A stretch of DNA of 64,000 nt from Aved-18 sp964606665. GTDB lineage: Bacteria; Cyanobacteriota; Vampirovibrionia; Obscuribacterales; Obscuribacteraceae. The stretch spans positions 82,853 to 146,852 of the forward strand of contig CAZSHS010000007.1 in assembly GCA_964606665.1 (NCBI GenBank). The letters run 5' to 3'. Under the pieces are notes generated by a model. That model was not told the origin of the DNA, searched no databases, and saw only the letters and a list, made by a program, of their open reading frames with translations. A program made the translations under genes and the position numbers. Positions 17,417 to 26,256 of this stretch are shown here, piece by piece. Every line of letters begins with the position of its first letter. Position 1 is the first letter of the stretch.

Positions 17417-17430
17417 TTTTGATATCAAAA
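17417..17430. promoter_or_regulatory. 14-nt palindrome behind the immunity gene
   Basis: TTTTGATATCAAAA is a perfect dyad starting 2 nt after the immunity-gene stop. It has no GC stem or T-tract, so it is not a convincing terminator. A protein-binding site is possible but unproven. Confidence 0.2.
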
Positions 17431-17648
17431 CCTTTAAACCAGCTTGCCGCCTTTAACCCATAGTTTTCGAGTTTTTATGTCCCATCGATCGTGCTTTCTG
17501 AATGTCTGCAAATTTTGCCTGGAATTTTGCTAGCTTTGAGTGTGGTGTTAATTTTTCTTCGGCTGATACCGACCGGTGATTAATTGCAATCTCACTTACC
17601 AATTAAGCAAGTAGAATGCTAGTTAAAAGTCCATCGTATCTCATTAAG

Positions 17649-18245
17649 TTATTGAGCTTTCTGCTCTTGCGATGGATCGGTTGGTGGCAAATCAGGACTT
17701 GGAATGTGCGAAGCCTCTTGAGCGGGCTCTTGTGAAACCACTTGGGTAATTGCATCTAACTTCGCTTTGTACTCAGATTGGCGCTGTCCATTTGTTTTGC
17801 TAATGGCATATTGCAAGAACTGCTTGCATTGTTCGGTTTGATTTTTCTTCTTGTAATTGTCTATAAGCTTCACAGCGACCAAATCCACTTGAACGTCTTC
17901 ACCATGCTTACGAAAGGGAAAATCAAACGAAGCACGTAGAAGCTGGTCAGCATCTGCGTCTTCGCTTCTGGCAAGATTTCTGTCAGCTAGACGCGCAAAC
18001 TTCAAACTAATGGGCACTACCGCTGCAGTGGCAAACCAGTTTGGTGCATGCATAAATTGAATTACGCGACTCCATTTTTGTTTGGAGCGATCATAATCAT
18101 GTTCATCGGCCAATCGCTCTGCATCGTGCAGCATTAGGTCCATGCCCATATTGTCGAATAAATCGCCATCTTTGGCTTCGCAAAACGCAGGAGCTGCAGA
18201 AGCGAATAAAGCAATGGCTAAAAGTGCGATGATTTCATTTTTCAT
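17649..18245 (-). CDS. Exported hypothetical protein, 198 aa
   Basis: A signal peptide (MKNEIIALLAIALFASAAPAF, cleavage near FCEA) leads a periplasmic protein. It has helical, tetratricopeptide-like spacing (DAERLADEHDYDRSKQKWSR; LIDNYKKKNQTEQCKQFLQ) and a Pro/Gln-rich C-terminal tail. No family is recognised. It is the last gene of a three-gene minus-strand unit with gaps of 15 and 27 nt. The two upstream genes encode an exported, membrane-anchored protein and an ABM-domain membrane protein, so an envelope role is likely. Confidence 0.7.
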   Translation of the reverse strand: MKNEIIALLAIALFASAAPAFCEAKDGDLFDNMGMDLMLHDAERLADEHDYDRSKQKWSRVIQFMHAPNWFATAAVVPISLKFARLADRNLARSEDADADQLLRASFDFPFRKHGEDVQVDLVAVKLIDNYKKKNQTEQCKQFLQYAISKTNGQRQSEYKAKLDAITQVVSQEPAQEASHIPSPDLPPTDPSQEQKAQ

Positions 18246-18272
18246 AAATTTACTACTTACTCATTTTGAAAT

Positions 18273-18938
18273 TTAGGATGCCGATTTCTTTTTTTGATTT
18301 ATTGCACGTACAACAAAAAAGCCGATTCCACCACCAGCTACAATTCCCATTATAATGCCGATTATTTCACCTAGGCTTTGGGCTTTATTTGCATACAATT
18401 CATTGGTAATTTTAGTATCTACCTTAAACGAATTGAAAAAATTCTGATCGGGTGTTGCGTTTTGTTCAGATGCAGTAACTAGGCAATATCCAACATTTTT
18501 ATTCTCGCTCAGCGCAGCAAGCATCTCGAGCTTTGCAGGTCCAATACTTATGTAAGATTTTTTGCCGCTCCAGCCAACACCTTTAACGTCTTCCTTTTTA
18601 TCTACAGTCAAAGCGACTTGCACTTTCTCGGCTTGCTTTTTAAATTCACCGATGGCTCCATTGCCGATGGCATCAGCCGCATCAGCAGTGGGACTAGAAC
18701 CGACACCCGCTCCATGTGTAATTGAATAATTGGTTCCATCTTCGTTTGCGGTGAAAGCTTTAATAGTGACATTTTGCACTTTCTTTTCGACCATTTCAGC
18801 ATTTGCAGGCATTGAAACTGAAAAATCTTTTTCAGGAGTCTGAACCAGTTTCCATTCACCTTTGGCAAATACAGAAACTGGATGAGCAAATAACACTGCC
18901 ACTATAAGCGGTGCTGACCATTTTAGTAAATTTTTCAT
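18273..18938 (-). CDS. Exported protein with C-terminal membrane anchor
   Basis: The 221-residue protein has a signal peptide (cleavage near VFAKG). A beta-rich central domain starts GEWKLVQTPEKDFSVSMP, the pattern of PsbP/DUF1795-like lipid-stress proteins, with VGYCLVTASEQN later. It ends with a C-terminal transmembrane helix (GEIIGIIMGIVAGGGIGFFV) followed by a basic tail. It should sit in the cytoplasmic membrane with its domain facing the periplasm. It lies 15 nt downstream of the ABM-domain gene. The domain assignment is tentative. Confidence 0.7.
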   Translation of the reverse strand: MKNLLKWSAPLIVAVLFAHPVSVFAKGEWKLVQTPEKDFSVSMPANAEMVEKKVQNVTIKAFTANEDGTNYSITHGAGVGSSPTADAADAIGNGAIGEFKKQAEKVQVALTVDKKEDVKGVGWSGKKSYISIGPAKLEMLAALSENKNVGYCLVTASEQNATPDQNFFNSFKVDTKITNELYANKAQSLGEIIGIIMGIVAGGGIGFFVVRAINQKKKSAS

Positions 18939-18953
18939 TTGCTCCTCTTCATT

Positions 18954-19649
18954 TTAAGCTTTAGGAAAGAACGGAATAAAAATAAAAGCGGTCGCTACTA
19001 AAATGCTTACTATTAGCAGGAATCCCTTTAGGGTAGTTTGTTTTTGGGTGGACGAATCGCCTTGGGGATAATGCCACCATTTTAAATTTTTGACTGTAAA
19101 TGGAACCACAACCCACTGCATAGCAGACACAGACAATACAATTGATGCAAGCATTTTCCACACATGTGGAAAATTCGAAAACAATGGAAAAGTAATAAGT
19201 GCTTGCAGAAATAAAAGGGTTGGATAAAGCGCAACCAGAATTGTCATCGCCATTTTCCAGGGCGGAATCTTCACTGCTTGCGATGGCTGGAACCACATGT
19301 CGAATCCTTCTCCGATACGGCGCATTTTAAACTCGCCGAAATCTTCTTTGAATCTGGCATTCAGTTCTGCTCGTGTATCAGAGCTAATCCAGTTATCTAA
19401 ATTGCTTTTGGAGTCAAATCGAACCAGTGTAATCCATTCGTCGTGCAGCCCTTCTGCAGGCGGAAACACTTCTGTGCGCTCGTAGCCTTGAAACTTAGAC
19501 GATGCTTCAGTCATCAATTTTTGCCAGTCAAGAAAAGCTTGCGATTTTTCTGGGGCAATTTTTTGCGAAATGACCATGATCAAATCAGAGCCGGGCGGCA
19601 ATACATTTGGACTTACTATTTTGAGTTCTTCCTGCACTGATACTTCCAC
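18954..19649 (-). CDS. ABM-domain membrane protein (COG3224-like)
   Basis: A 231-residue protein. Residues about 20-110 form an antibiotic-biosynthesis-monooxygenase (ferredoxin-like dimeric barrel) domain (VISQKIAPEKSQAFLDWQKL, GYERTEVFPP, EWITLVRFDS). Residues 125-231 hold three membrane segments. This arrangement matches COG3224, whose members have an N-terminal ABM domain and a short membrane tail; their substrate is not known. The start is GTG at 19649. It is the first gene of the three-gene unit and is divergent from the TldD-like genes. Confidence 0.8.
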   Translation of the reverse strand: MEVSVQEELKIVSPNVLPPGSDLIMVISQKIAPEKSQAFLDWQKLMTEASSKFQGYERTEVFPPAEGLHDEWITLVRFDSKSNLDNWISSDTRAELNARFKEDFGEFKMRRIGEGFDMWFQPSQAVKIPPWKMAMTILVALYPTLLFLQALITFPLFSNFPHVWKMLASIVLSVSAMQWVVVPFTVKNLKWWHYPQGDSSTQKQTTLKGFLLIVSILVATAFIFIPFFPKA

Positions 19650-19783
19650 TTTCGCAATCTAGTGGTCATTTTCGCAGATTGACAACATAATTCGATGGGG
19701 TCCGGTCGCGAAATTGCAATTATGATATGCTGACTTTACGTTGCACAGTCCTGGGTAGTGTTAAGGGTATTTCTCGGGGAATT

Positions 19784-21532
19784 ATGGGCTTTTCAAGCAC
19801 TAAAAACAAATTTGCAAAAGGCATTTTCGCCACAAGTCTCTCTCTTCTTCTTGGCGTAAGCTTGCAACCGGCCGCTTTGAGCGCAGACGCCTCAGAATCG
19901 GTTGTTTTAAACGCAATGGAGAAAGAACTAAACAGATCTTTTAGCAAGCTCAAAGATATCGGACCTGAAAAACTCTATTTTTTGAGTTACTCGGTTTACG
20001 ACATAAAAAATGTATCTCTCTCAGCCAATTATGGTGCCTTAGACGACGATAGCGACGACCACGACAGACGTTTAAGTGTGGATCTTAGAGTCGGCACTAA
20101 AGAACTAGATAACACTCACCAGATACGTGGAAGCTCTTTTGGCATGCCAATGTCATTTCATTCTTTCTCGGCATCATCCTTTACTTTTCCACTAGACGAT
20201 GACGAAGTGGCTGTGCGTGACACACTGTGGCTCACAACAGACCGCGCTCTCAAAGCCGCCCAGAAAAAATTCTTTCATGTCAAAGCAAACAAACAAGTCA
20301 AAATAGAAGCAGAAGACGAATCTGCCGATTTTTCTGACGCACCAAAAGTGGTGCACTCTGAAAAGCCGATTGATTTTTCTATAGATAAAAAAGCCTGGGG
20401 CGACACTCTGCGCAAGGCATCTGCAATCTACAAAGACTATCCAGCCATATTTTATTCTGGTGTCGATTTAAAAGCAGAAAGCGTGCGTCGCTTTATAGTA
20501 AATAGCGAAGGCACCAAAATTGATGATAGTCGCTTTGAATTCAGAGTAACAACATCTGCAAGCGCCATGGCTAAAGATGGCATGGTTGTTTCACTCTTTG
20601 ACAGTATTGAAGTAACCGAGCCAGGCAAGTATCCGTCTGCCGATAAAGTAGAAGCGATGGTAAAAAAGCTTGCTACTTCTGTTATAGAACTGGCTAACGC
20701 TCCTGCAGCACAGCCCTATGTAGGACCCGCTATTTTGAACGGCAAAGCATCGGGTGTATTTTTCCATGAAGTGTTAGGTCATAGAATTGAAGGTCATAGA
20801 CAAAAAGACGAATATGAAGGTAGGACTTTCACCCAAAAAGTTGGCGAAAAAATCATGCCCCCTTTTATATCTGTAAAAGATGACCCTACTATAAACAAGC
20901 TTGGTGACAACCTTTTAGTTGGATATTATAAATTCGACGACGAAGGAGTTGCGTCACAAAAAGTGGATATCGTCGAAAATGGTGTTTTGCGTAATTTTCT
21001 GATGTCACGCAGTCCCATTCGCAATTTTGCCTCTTCTAATGGTCATGGCAGATGCGTTCCAGGAATGCAGCCAGTGGCTCGACAAGCCAATTTAATAGTA
21101 GAGTCGCAAAAGAAAGTTCCATACAAAAAACTGCGCGCGATGCTACTTGCTGAAGCTAAAGCGCAGCGCAAACCATATGGACTTGTTATAGACGAAATTG
21201 CAGGTGGTTTTACCACCACTCAAAGTTTCATGCCGCAAAGTTATTCTCTTTTGCCGCTTAGAGTGACAAAAGTCTTTGTTGATGGCAGACCAGACGAATT
21301 GACACGTGGTGTAAACATCGTGGGAACACCGCTTGCCTCACTTGAAAAAATAGTTTTTGGTAGTACCGAAACCGCTACATTCAACGGCCGATGCGGAGCA
21401 GAATCCGGATGGGTTCCTGTATCTGCAAGTTCTCCTAGTTTACTTATAAAAACAATAGAGCTTGAAAAGGGCTTGAAAGAACAGGAAAGACCGCCAATTT
21501 TGCCGCCGCCTATTTCGGAGAAGAAGAAATAA
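19784..21532 (+). CDS. TldD-family metallopeptidase with signal peptide
   Basis: A 582-residue protein of the TldD/PmbA family. The zinc motif HEVLGH begins at residue 328 and is followed by RIEGHRQKDEYEG. The SNGHGRC segment and C-terminal AGGFTTTQSFMP agree with active TldD proteins. Family members normally act in the cytoplasm, maturing peptides such as microcin B17. Here the N terminus is a signal peptide (KGIFATSLSLLLGVSLQP, cleavage near LSADA), so this copy is probably exported. The frame is open to an ATG at 19727, but the ATG at 19784 gives the better signal peptide and follows CGGGGA. The stop overlaps the next start (TAATG). Confidence 0.85.
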   Translation: MGFSSTKNKFAKGIFATSLSLLLGVSLQPAALSADASESVVLNAMEKELNRSFSKLKDIGPEKLYFLSYSVYDIKNVSLSANYGALDDDSDDHDRRLSVDLRVGTKELDNTHQIRGSSFGMPMSFHSFSASSFTFPLDDDEVAVRDTLWLTTDRALKAAQKKFFHVKANKQVKIEAEDESADFSDAPKVVHSEKPIDFSIDKKAWGDTLRKASAIYKDYPAIFYSGVDLKAESVRRFIVNSEGTKIDDSRFEFRVTTSASAMAKDGMVVSLFDSIEVTEPGKYPSADKVEAMVKKLATSVIELANAPAAQPYVGPAILNGKASGVFFHEVLGHRIEGHRQKDEYEGRTFTQKVGEKIMPPFISVKDDPTINKLGDNLLVGYYKFDDEGVASQKVDIVENGVLRNFLMSRSPIRNFASSNGHGRCVPGMQPVARQANLIVESQKKVPYKKLRAMLLAEAKAQRKPYGLVIDEIAGGFTTTQSFMPQSYSLLPLRVTKVFVDGRPDELTRGVNIVGTPLASLEKIVFGSTETATFNGRCGAESGWVPVSASSPSLLIKTIELEKGLKEQERPPILPPPISEKKK

Positions 21533-23271
21533 TGCAACCAAAATCGCGACTAACTTTGTTTTTGGCACAAGCTTTTTTCTTGGCGTCATCTCTATTAGGC
21601 GCTAATGCCACCACTCCCGATCCCGCAATAGATGGCAAGCAAGCGATTCCTCAAGATGATGTGGTCATGCAAGCCATGAAGGACGAGCTCGATAGGACTA
21701 AAACCAAGTTAAAACTTGAAAAATTCAGCACGCCATATTTTGTCTCGTATAACATTACTGATTCTATTGGATTTTATCTTGGTGCAAGCTTTGGAGCCAT
21801 AACAAATAAAAATGAAACCAACTCGCGCTATGCTAGAACTGTTCTTCGCATTGGCGATAAAAAACTGGACAGCGATCGCGGCTCGACCTTTATGTTTGGC
21901 GACAGAACTTTCGTATTGGACGACGATTACGATGCTATTCGAAATGCGCTCTGGCTCTCGTCGGATAGAAGCTATAAGTCAGCAGTCGAAAATCTAGAAT
22001 CCAAAAAAGCTACTCGTCAATATACAAAAGTTGAAGATCAACCAGACAGTTTCTCGGACGCTAAAACGGTAGTCAGCGTTAAGGACGTGAAGAACACTCC
22101 GATTGATCAAGCTGATTGGCAAGACAGATTACGCAAAATTTCTGCCATCTTCAAAGAATATCCAGACATTACACAGTCGGGCGTAAGTTTTTCGACCAGA
22201 AAGAAGTTAAGACGACTAGTTAACAGCGAAGGCACTACGGTAAAGGATCAAGAAGCTGGTGCAAACTTCCGCATCGAAGCCACGGCTCAAGCCAAAGACG
22301 GAATGGAAACATCTGACGATGAGACATTTTCGGTCAACGCTTTAGAGCAATTGCCTGATCAAAAAACAATGGAAGAATCGGCACGCAAAGTGGCAAGTCG
22401 CGCCATCGAATTATCCAAAGCCAAAAGAGCAAGCGACTATCTTGGTCCAATTTTGTTTGAAAAAGATGCCGCAGCAGATCTAGTCTCAAGCGTGATATCA
22501 CCGCTAGTAGTGGCAGATAGAGCAGATGAAATTGGTTACTTTCGCAGCTCTCAGTCAGACAAAAAGATAGGTCAGCGCTTATTTCCTGAGTTTTTGTCAA
22601 TAATAGACGATCCCACCGCAAAGACTTATAAAGACCTTCCTCTAAAAGGTGGCTGGGAAATTGACGACGAAGGTGTAAGGGCTCAGAAGCTTACTCTGAT
22701 AGATAAAGGTATCTTGAAAGCAGTTTGCTCGACACGCAAACCAACTCGCTTGAGCAAAGAAAGCAATGGTCACAATCGTGGCGGTACAGCCTGCCCTGGA
22801 CATTTGTTTATTGAAACAAGCCAGCCTATGAGTATGAGCGACATGAAAAAAAAGCTCATTGAAACGGCAAAAGCACAGGGATTGAGCAACGCTCTAATAA
22901 TCAGAAAAACTCAATCCGGCTACATGGGTATCGATTTTTCAGGCGTAAGCGGATTGCAAATTCTTTCATCGCTAGGCGGATCGCGCTCATCATCATCGTT
23001 TATTTATTCAGTCGATGTAAACACAGGCAAAGAAGAATTGGTACGCGGAGCGCAATTGCGCAGGCTGACCAGACAAGATTTACGCAATATGCTTGCTGCA
23101 GGCAATGATGCAAATAGCTACGTGGCCAAATATCCAAGCGACTACACTGGCACTGCCATATCACTTGTTACACCTTCACTTTTGTTTGGCGAACTTGAGA
23201 TTCAAAAGCCACCACTTGAAACAGAAACACCACCACATCTGAAAAATCCATATTTCGACCAAAAGAAATAG
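21532..23271 (+). CDS. TldD/PmbA-like paralogue lacking the zinc motif
   Basis: A 579-residue exported protein (signal peptide about 1-26, cleavage near ANATT). It is colinear with the preceding gene: DRLRKISAIFKEYPDI, GWEIDDEGVRAQKLTLID and ESNGHNRGG match segments of the active partner. Where the partner has HEVLGHRIEGH, this protein has VISPLVVADR, so no metal can bind. TldD works with the non-metal subunit TldE/PmbA in a heterodimer. An active and inactive pair in translational overlap suggests the same arrangement outside the cytoplasm. Confidence 0.8.
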   Translation: MQPKSRLTLFLAQAFFLASSLLGANATTPDPAIDGKQAIPQDDVVMQAMKDELDRTKTKLKLEKFSTPYFVSYNITDSIGFYLGASFGAITNKNETNSRYARTVLRIGDKKLDSDRGSTFMFGDRTFVLDDDYDAIRNALWLSSDRSYKSAVENLESKKATRQYTKVEDQPDSFSDAKTVVSVKDVKNTPIDQADWQDRLRKISAIFKEYPDITQSGVSFSTRKKLRRLVNSEGTTVKDQEAGANFRIEATAQAKDGMETSDDETFSVNALEQLPDQKTMEESARKVASRAIELSKAKRASDYLGPILFEKDAAADLVSSVISPLVVADRADEIGYFRSSQSDKKIGQRLFPEFLSIIDDPTAKTYKDLPLKGGWEIDDEGVRAQKLTLIDKGILKAVCSTRKPTRLSKESNGHNRGGTACPGHLFIETSQPMSMSDMKKKLIETAKAQGLSNALIIRKTQSGYMGIDFSGVSGLQILSSLGGSRSSSSFIYSVDVNTGKEELVRGAQLRRLTRQDLRNMLAAGNDANSYVAKYPSDYTGTAISLVTPSLLFGELEIQKPPLETETPPHLKNPYFDQKK

Positions 23272-23347
23272 TCAGGGTTTTCACTGAACTCTTGTCAATT
23301 CTTGCGTGTTAGTATTTATGGCAGTTAGTCCCGGTGGAGACCTTCCT

Positions 23348-24817
23348 ATGGTAACAGTCAAATCTGCTTTCGTCCTACTTACTGCTCTGTCTCTAGGCGT
23401 ACAAACAGCGGCTTTTGCCAAAGAGCTAGAAATAGGTCAGGCAACTTCTGAAGGGACTTCAATCACTATTTACAATCAAAACTTTGGTCTGGTAAGAGAT
23501 GTTCGCACTCTGCCACTCGAAAAAGGTGTCAATTTCGTTCGCTTCTCAGATGTAGCTGCAGCAATTGACCCAACATCGGTTTCCTATACCTCATTGACTG
23601 CGCCAAACTCGGTGGTTGTGCGTGAGCAAAATTATCAATACGATGTTATGTCGCCTGAAACTATTCTTTCAAAATCTGTCGGTAAAGAAGTTACTTTTAG
23701 ACGCTATTTAAATTCATCGGTTTCAGAAACTAAAGGCATTTTGTTAAACCCGCCTCAAGTCACAATTGTAGACACAAATGGTAACCCTTCCACTAAAAGT
23801 GTGGGACTGGTTTTAAAAACAGATTCAGGAATCATTTTAAATCCATCGGGTGAAAGTGAAGTAAAAGAATTGCCACCAGGATTGGTGCCAAAGCCGTCTC
23901 TTTTATGGAAACTAGAAACAAATAAACCGGGCGATCATAAAAGTGAAATAGCTTACCAGACCGCTGGAATGAGCTGGAAATGCGATTATGTCGCAATAGC
24001 AAATGACGATGATACAAAAACAGATTTGACCAGTTGGGTGACACTCAATAACGAATGTGGTGCCTCATACAAAAATGCTGCACTAAAACTAATGGCAGGC
24101 GACGTCAATCGAGTCACCGCTCCAGCTCAACCGATGTATATGAAAGCAGCAAGAATGGAAGCGGCAAATGACATGGCTCAACAATTTAGCGAGAAGTCTT
24201 TTGCCGAATATCATTTATACACGCTTGCTGGCACTACTGATTTGAATAATCACGAAACCAAGCAAATGAGTTTGTTTAATGCAGCCGCGGTTCCCACTAA
24301 AAAGCTCTATATTTATGAACCTGAGATGTCGCAAACTTATGGTGGTTGGTCGCCCCAGCGCAACCCTCAAAAAGTGAATGTCAAAATCGAAGTGGCCAAC
24401 ACCAAAGCTAATAATCTTGGAATGGCGCTTCCCAAGGGGAAAGTAAGAGTTTACAAAAAAGACTCTGATGGTTCACTTCAATTCATTGGTGAAGACTTAA
24501 TCGACCACACTCCAAGCGATGAAAAAATCAGACTTTACATTGGCGACGCTTTTGATCTCGTCGGCGAGCGCAAACAGATGACTTACACTCAAGTGAGCGA
24601 CCGAAAATTCAAAGCCAATTACGAGATAAGCCTGCGCAATCGCAAGAAAGAGGGCGATGTCACAATCACCGCTGTCGAGCATTCATATGGAGACTGGAAA
24701 ATAAATACATCCAGTCACAAATACAAAAAGGTAGACGCTAACACTTTTGAATTTCCCATCACTGTGCCTGCCGGAGCGGAAGTTAAAGTGCAGTATGAAA
24801 TCGAAGTTAAAAGCTAG
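23348..24817 (+). CDS. Exported DUF4139-domain protein
   Basis: About 489 residues with a signal peptide (VKSAFVLLTALSLGVQTAAFA). The body follows the DUF4139 pattern: an N-terminal strand motif ITIYNQNFGLVRDVRTLPL, a middle KPSLLWKLETN ... YQTAGMSWKCDYVAI segment, and a C-terminal beta-sandwich with KVNVKIEVANTKANNLGMAL, PKGKVRVYKKDSDG and VTVPAGAEVKVQYEIEV-like strands. Its function is unknown; members are secreted or surface proteins. I chose the ATG at 23348, preceded by GGAG at 9 nt, over the upstream ATG at 23306. The gene follows the two TldD-like genes by 76 nt and may share their transcript. Confidence 0.85.
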   Translation: MVTVKSAFVLLTALSLGVQTAAFAKELEIGQATSEGTSITIYNQNFGLVRDVRTLPLEKGVNFVRFSDVAAAIDPTSVSYTSLTAPNSVVVREQNYQYDVMSPETILSKSVGKEVTFRRYLNSSVSETKGILLNPPQVTIVDTNGNPSTKSVGLVLKTDSGIILNPSGESEVKELPPGLVPKPSLLWKLETNKPGDHKSEIAYQTAGMSWKCDYVAIANDDDTKTDLTSWVTLNNECGASYKNAALKLMAGDVNRVTAPAQPMYMKAARMEAANDMAQQFSEKSFAEYHLYTLAGTTDLNNHETKQMSLFNAAAVPTKKLYIYEPEMSQTYGGWSPQRNPQKVNVKIEVANTKANNLGMALPKGKVRVYKKDSDGSLQFIGEDLIDHTPSDEKIRLYIGDAFDLVGERKQMTYTQVSDRKFKANYEISLRNRKKEGDVTITAVEHSYGDWKINTSSHKYKKVDANTFEFPITVPAGAEVKVQYEIEVKS

Positions 24818-25158
24818 CGTCGAATCAAGATTTTGGAAACAATTTTTCCAACTATCATTGCCGCACCTATCATTCCAGCAGCCGAACCCACTTTTTGAGC
24901 TTGCCACTCAGCGGTAGTGACATCTTCTTGCTTTTGGGGAGCTTTGACCAGTTCTATTTTCGGCACAATTTTCTTGCCTGCTAATCCATTGACCACTTCA
25001 CGTGTGACATCAAAAGGAGTCTGGACCAACGCATGACCAAAAGCATTGGTGAATGCGCCTGCCATGTTGTTTGGGTCAAGAGATGATTTGCAACTGGAAC
25101 TAGAACTTTGTTCCACTGGTTCGCCTTCAATTGGTTCGTTTTCTTCGTTAGAAGTCAT
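24814..25158 (-). CDS. Small membrane-associated hypothetical protein
   Basis: A 114-residue protein with an acidic N terminus (SNEENEPIEGEPVEQSSSSS). A segment NAFGHALVQTPFDVTREVVN is followed by a C-terminal glycine-zipper-like hydrophobic helix (VGSAAGMIGAAMIVGKIVSK) and a basic end. It is probably a membrane or membrane-inserting protein. No family is recognised. Its stop codon and that of the convergent DUF4139 gene share the palindrome CTAG at 24814-24817. Confidence 0.6.
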   Translation of the reverse strand: MTSNEENEPIEGEPVEQSSSSSCKSSLDPNNMAGAFTNAFGHALVQTPFDVTREVVNGLAGKKIVPKIELVKAPQKQEDVTTAEWQAQKVGSAAGMIGAAMIVGKIVSKILIRR

Positions 25159-25218
25159 AGCTTGTCCTCAAAAACACAACAAACAAAATAACCGGATAAT
25201 TCGACTATACCCGAAAAT

Positions 25219-26256
25219 CTATTTCGAGTTACCAGACTTTGCAAGTTTGTTTATGACAAGCTGAGAAACGCCAATTACACCGGCATCGGAGCCAAGTGAA
25301 GCCAAATGAATTTCAAACTTTTCTTTCAATCCCGGTATAGTCCGGTCCATCGTCATTTCTTTGAGCATTTCAAGCTGCACAAAGCGAACTAAGCCGCCTG
25401 CCAGGATGAAGCAGTCTGGATTCAAAACATGAATGAGTGAAGACATCCCAATAGCCAGATGTTCATGCCATTTTTCCACTACTTTCTTGGCAATTATGTC
25501 GTCTTCACCGGCTGCAGCAAAAATTGCATGGGTTGACACCGATTCAGGGCGCATTGCAAGCGGAGATTGTTGCGGAGTAACGCCTTTGAGCATTTCTTTG
25601 GCGGTCATGATTATGCCGCGTCCTGCTCCAAAAGCTTCCCAACAGTCGAATAATCCGCAAGTACACAGACGCTCATTGCTATTGGCTATTTTTAGGTGAC
25701 CGACTTCACCGGCTGCCCAGCTTGCCCCGCGATAGAGTTCGCCATCAATTATTATGCCGCCGCCAATGCCTGTTCCCAAGGTGACAGCCATGACACATTT
25801 TTTGCCTCGAATTTGCTCTGTGCTTGCTTCACCAAAGCCTGCGGCATTAGCGTCATTCTCTACGTGCACTGGCAATAAAGTCTTGCTTTCGATTATTGAT
25901 TTAAGATCGGTTCCAGCCCAGCCGGGAAGATTTCCAGTCGATCCAATTACTTTGCCAGTAGAGCTATCTACTACACCTGCAGTAGCAATACCAACACCTT
26001 GAATGGCATTGCCGTATTTCTTTTGAAAATCGCCAATCAGCTTAAGCAAGTCATCCACAATGGCATCAGCGCCTTGAGGAGTAGAAATCTGGACTGGTTC
26101 GCACACTAATTTACGATTCTGCACTACGGCAGAGCGAATTTTAGTGCCACCAATATCGATACCAATAGCGGTAATATTTTCTTTGGCGAACTTATCCAGT
26201 TTGGCTTGATCTGCTTGTGTTTCTTTGTTGGAATCTTTGGTTAAGCCAGAAGCCAT
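25219..26256 (-). CDS. ROK-family sugar kinase (glucokinase-like)
   Basis: The 345-residue protein has the ROK layout. The phosphate-binding loop IGIDIGGTKIRSAVV is followed by the sugar-binding ENDANAAGFGEA, then VTLGTGIGGGII and the family signature GEVGHLKI. The zinc motif is CTCGLFDCWE, in which the usual Gly before the third Cys is Asp. It would phosphorylate glucose or a related hexose with ATP. No DNA-binding N-terminal domain is present, so it is an enzyme rather than a repressor. It begins immediately after the stop of the LptD-like gene (TAA directly followed by ATG). Confidence 0.88.
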   Translation of the reverse strand: MASGLTKDSNKETQADQAKLDKFAKENITAIGIDIGGTKIRSAVVQNRKLVCEPVQISTPQGADAIVDDLLKLIGDFQKKYGNAIQGVGIATAGVVDSSTGKVIGSTGNLPGWAGTDLKSIIESKTLLPVHVENDANAAGFGEASTEQIRGKKCVMAVTLGTGIGGGIIIDGELYRGASWAAGEVGHLKIANSNERLCTCGLFDCWEAFGAGRGIIMTAKEMLKGVTPQQSPLAMRPESVSTHAIFAAAGEDDIIAKKVVEKWHEHLAIGMSSLIHVLNPDCFILAGGLVRFVQLEMLKEMTMDRTIPGLKEKFEIHLASLGSDAGVIGVSQLVINKLAKSGNSK

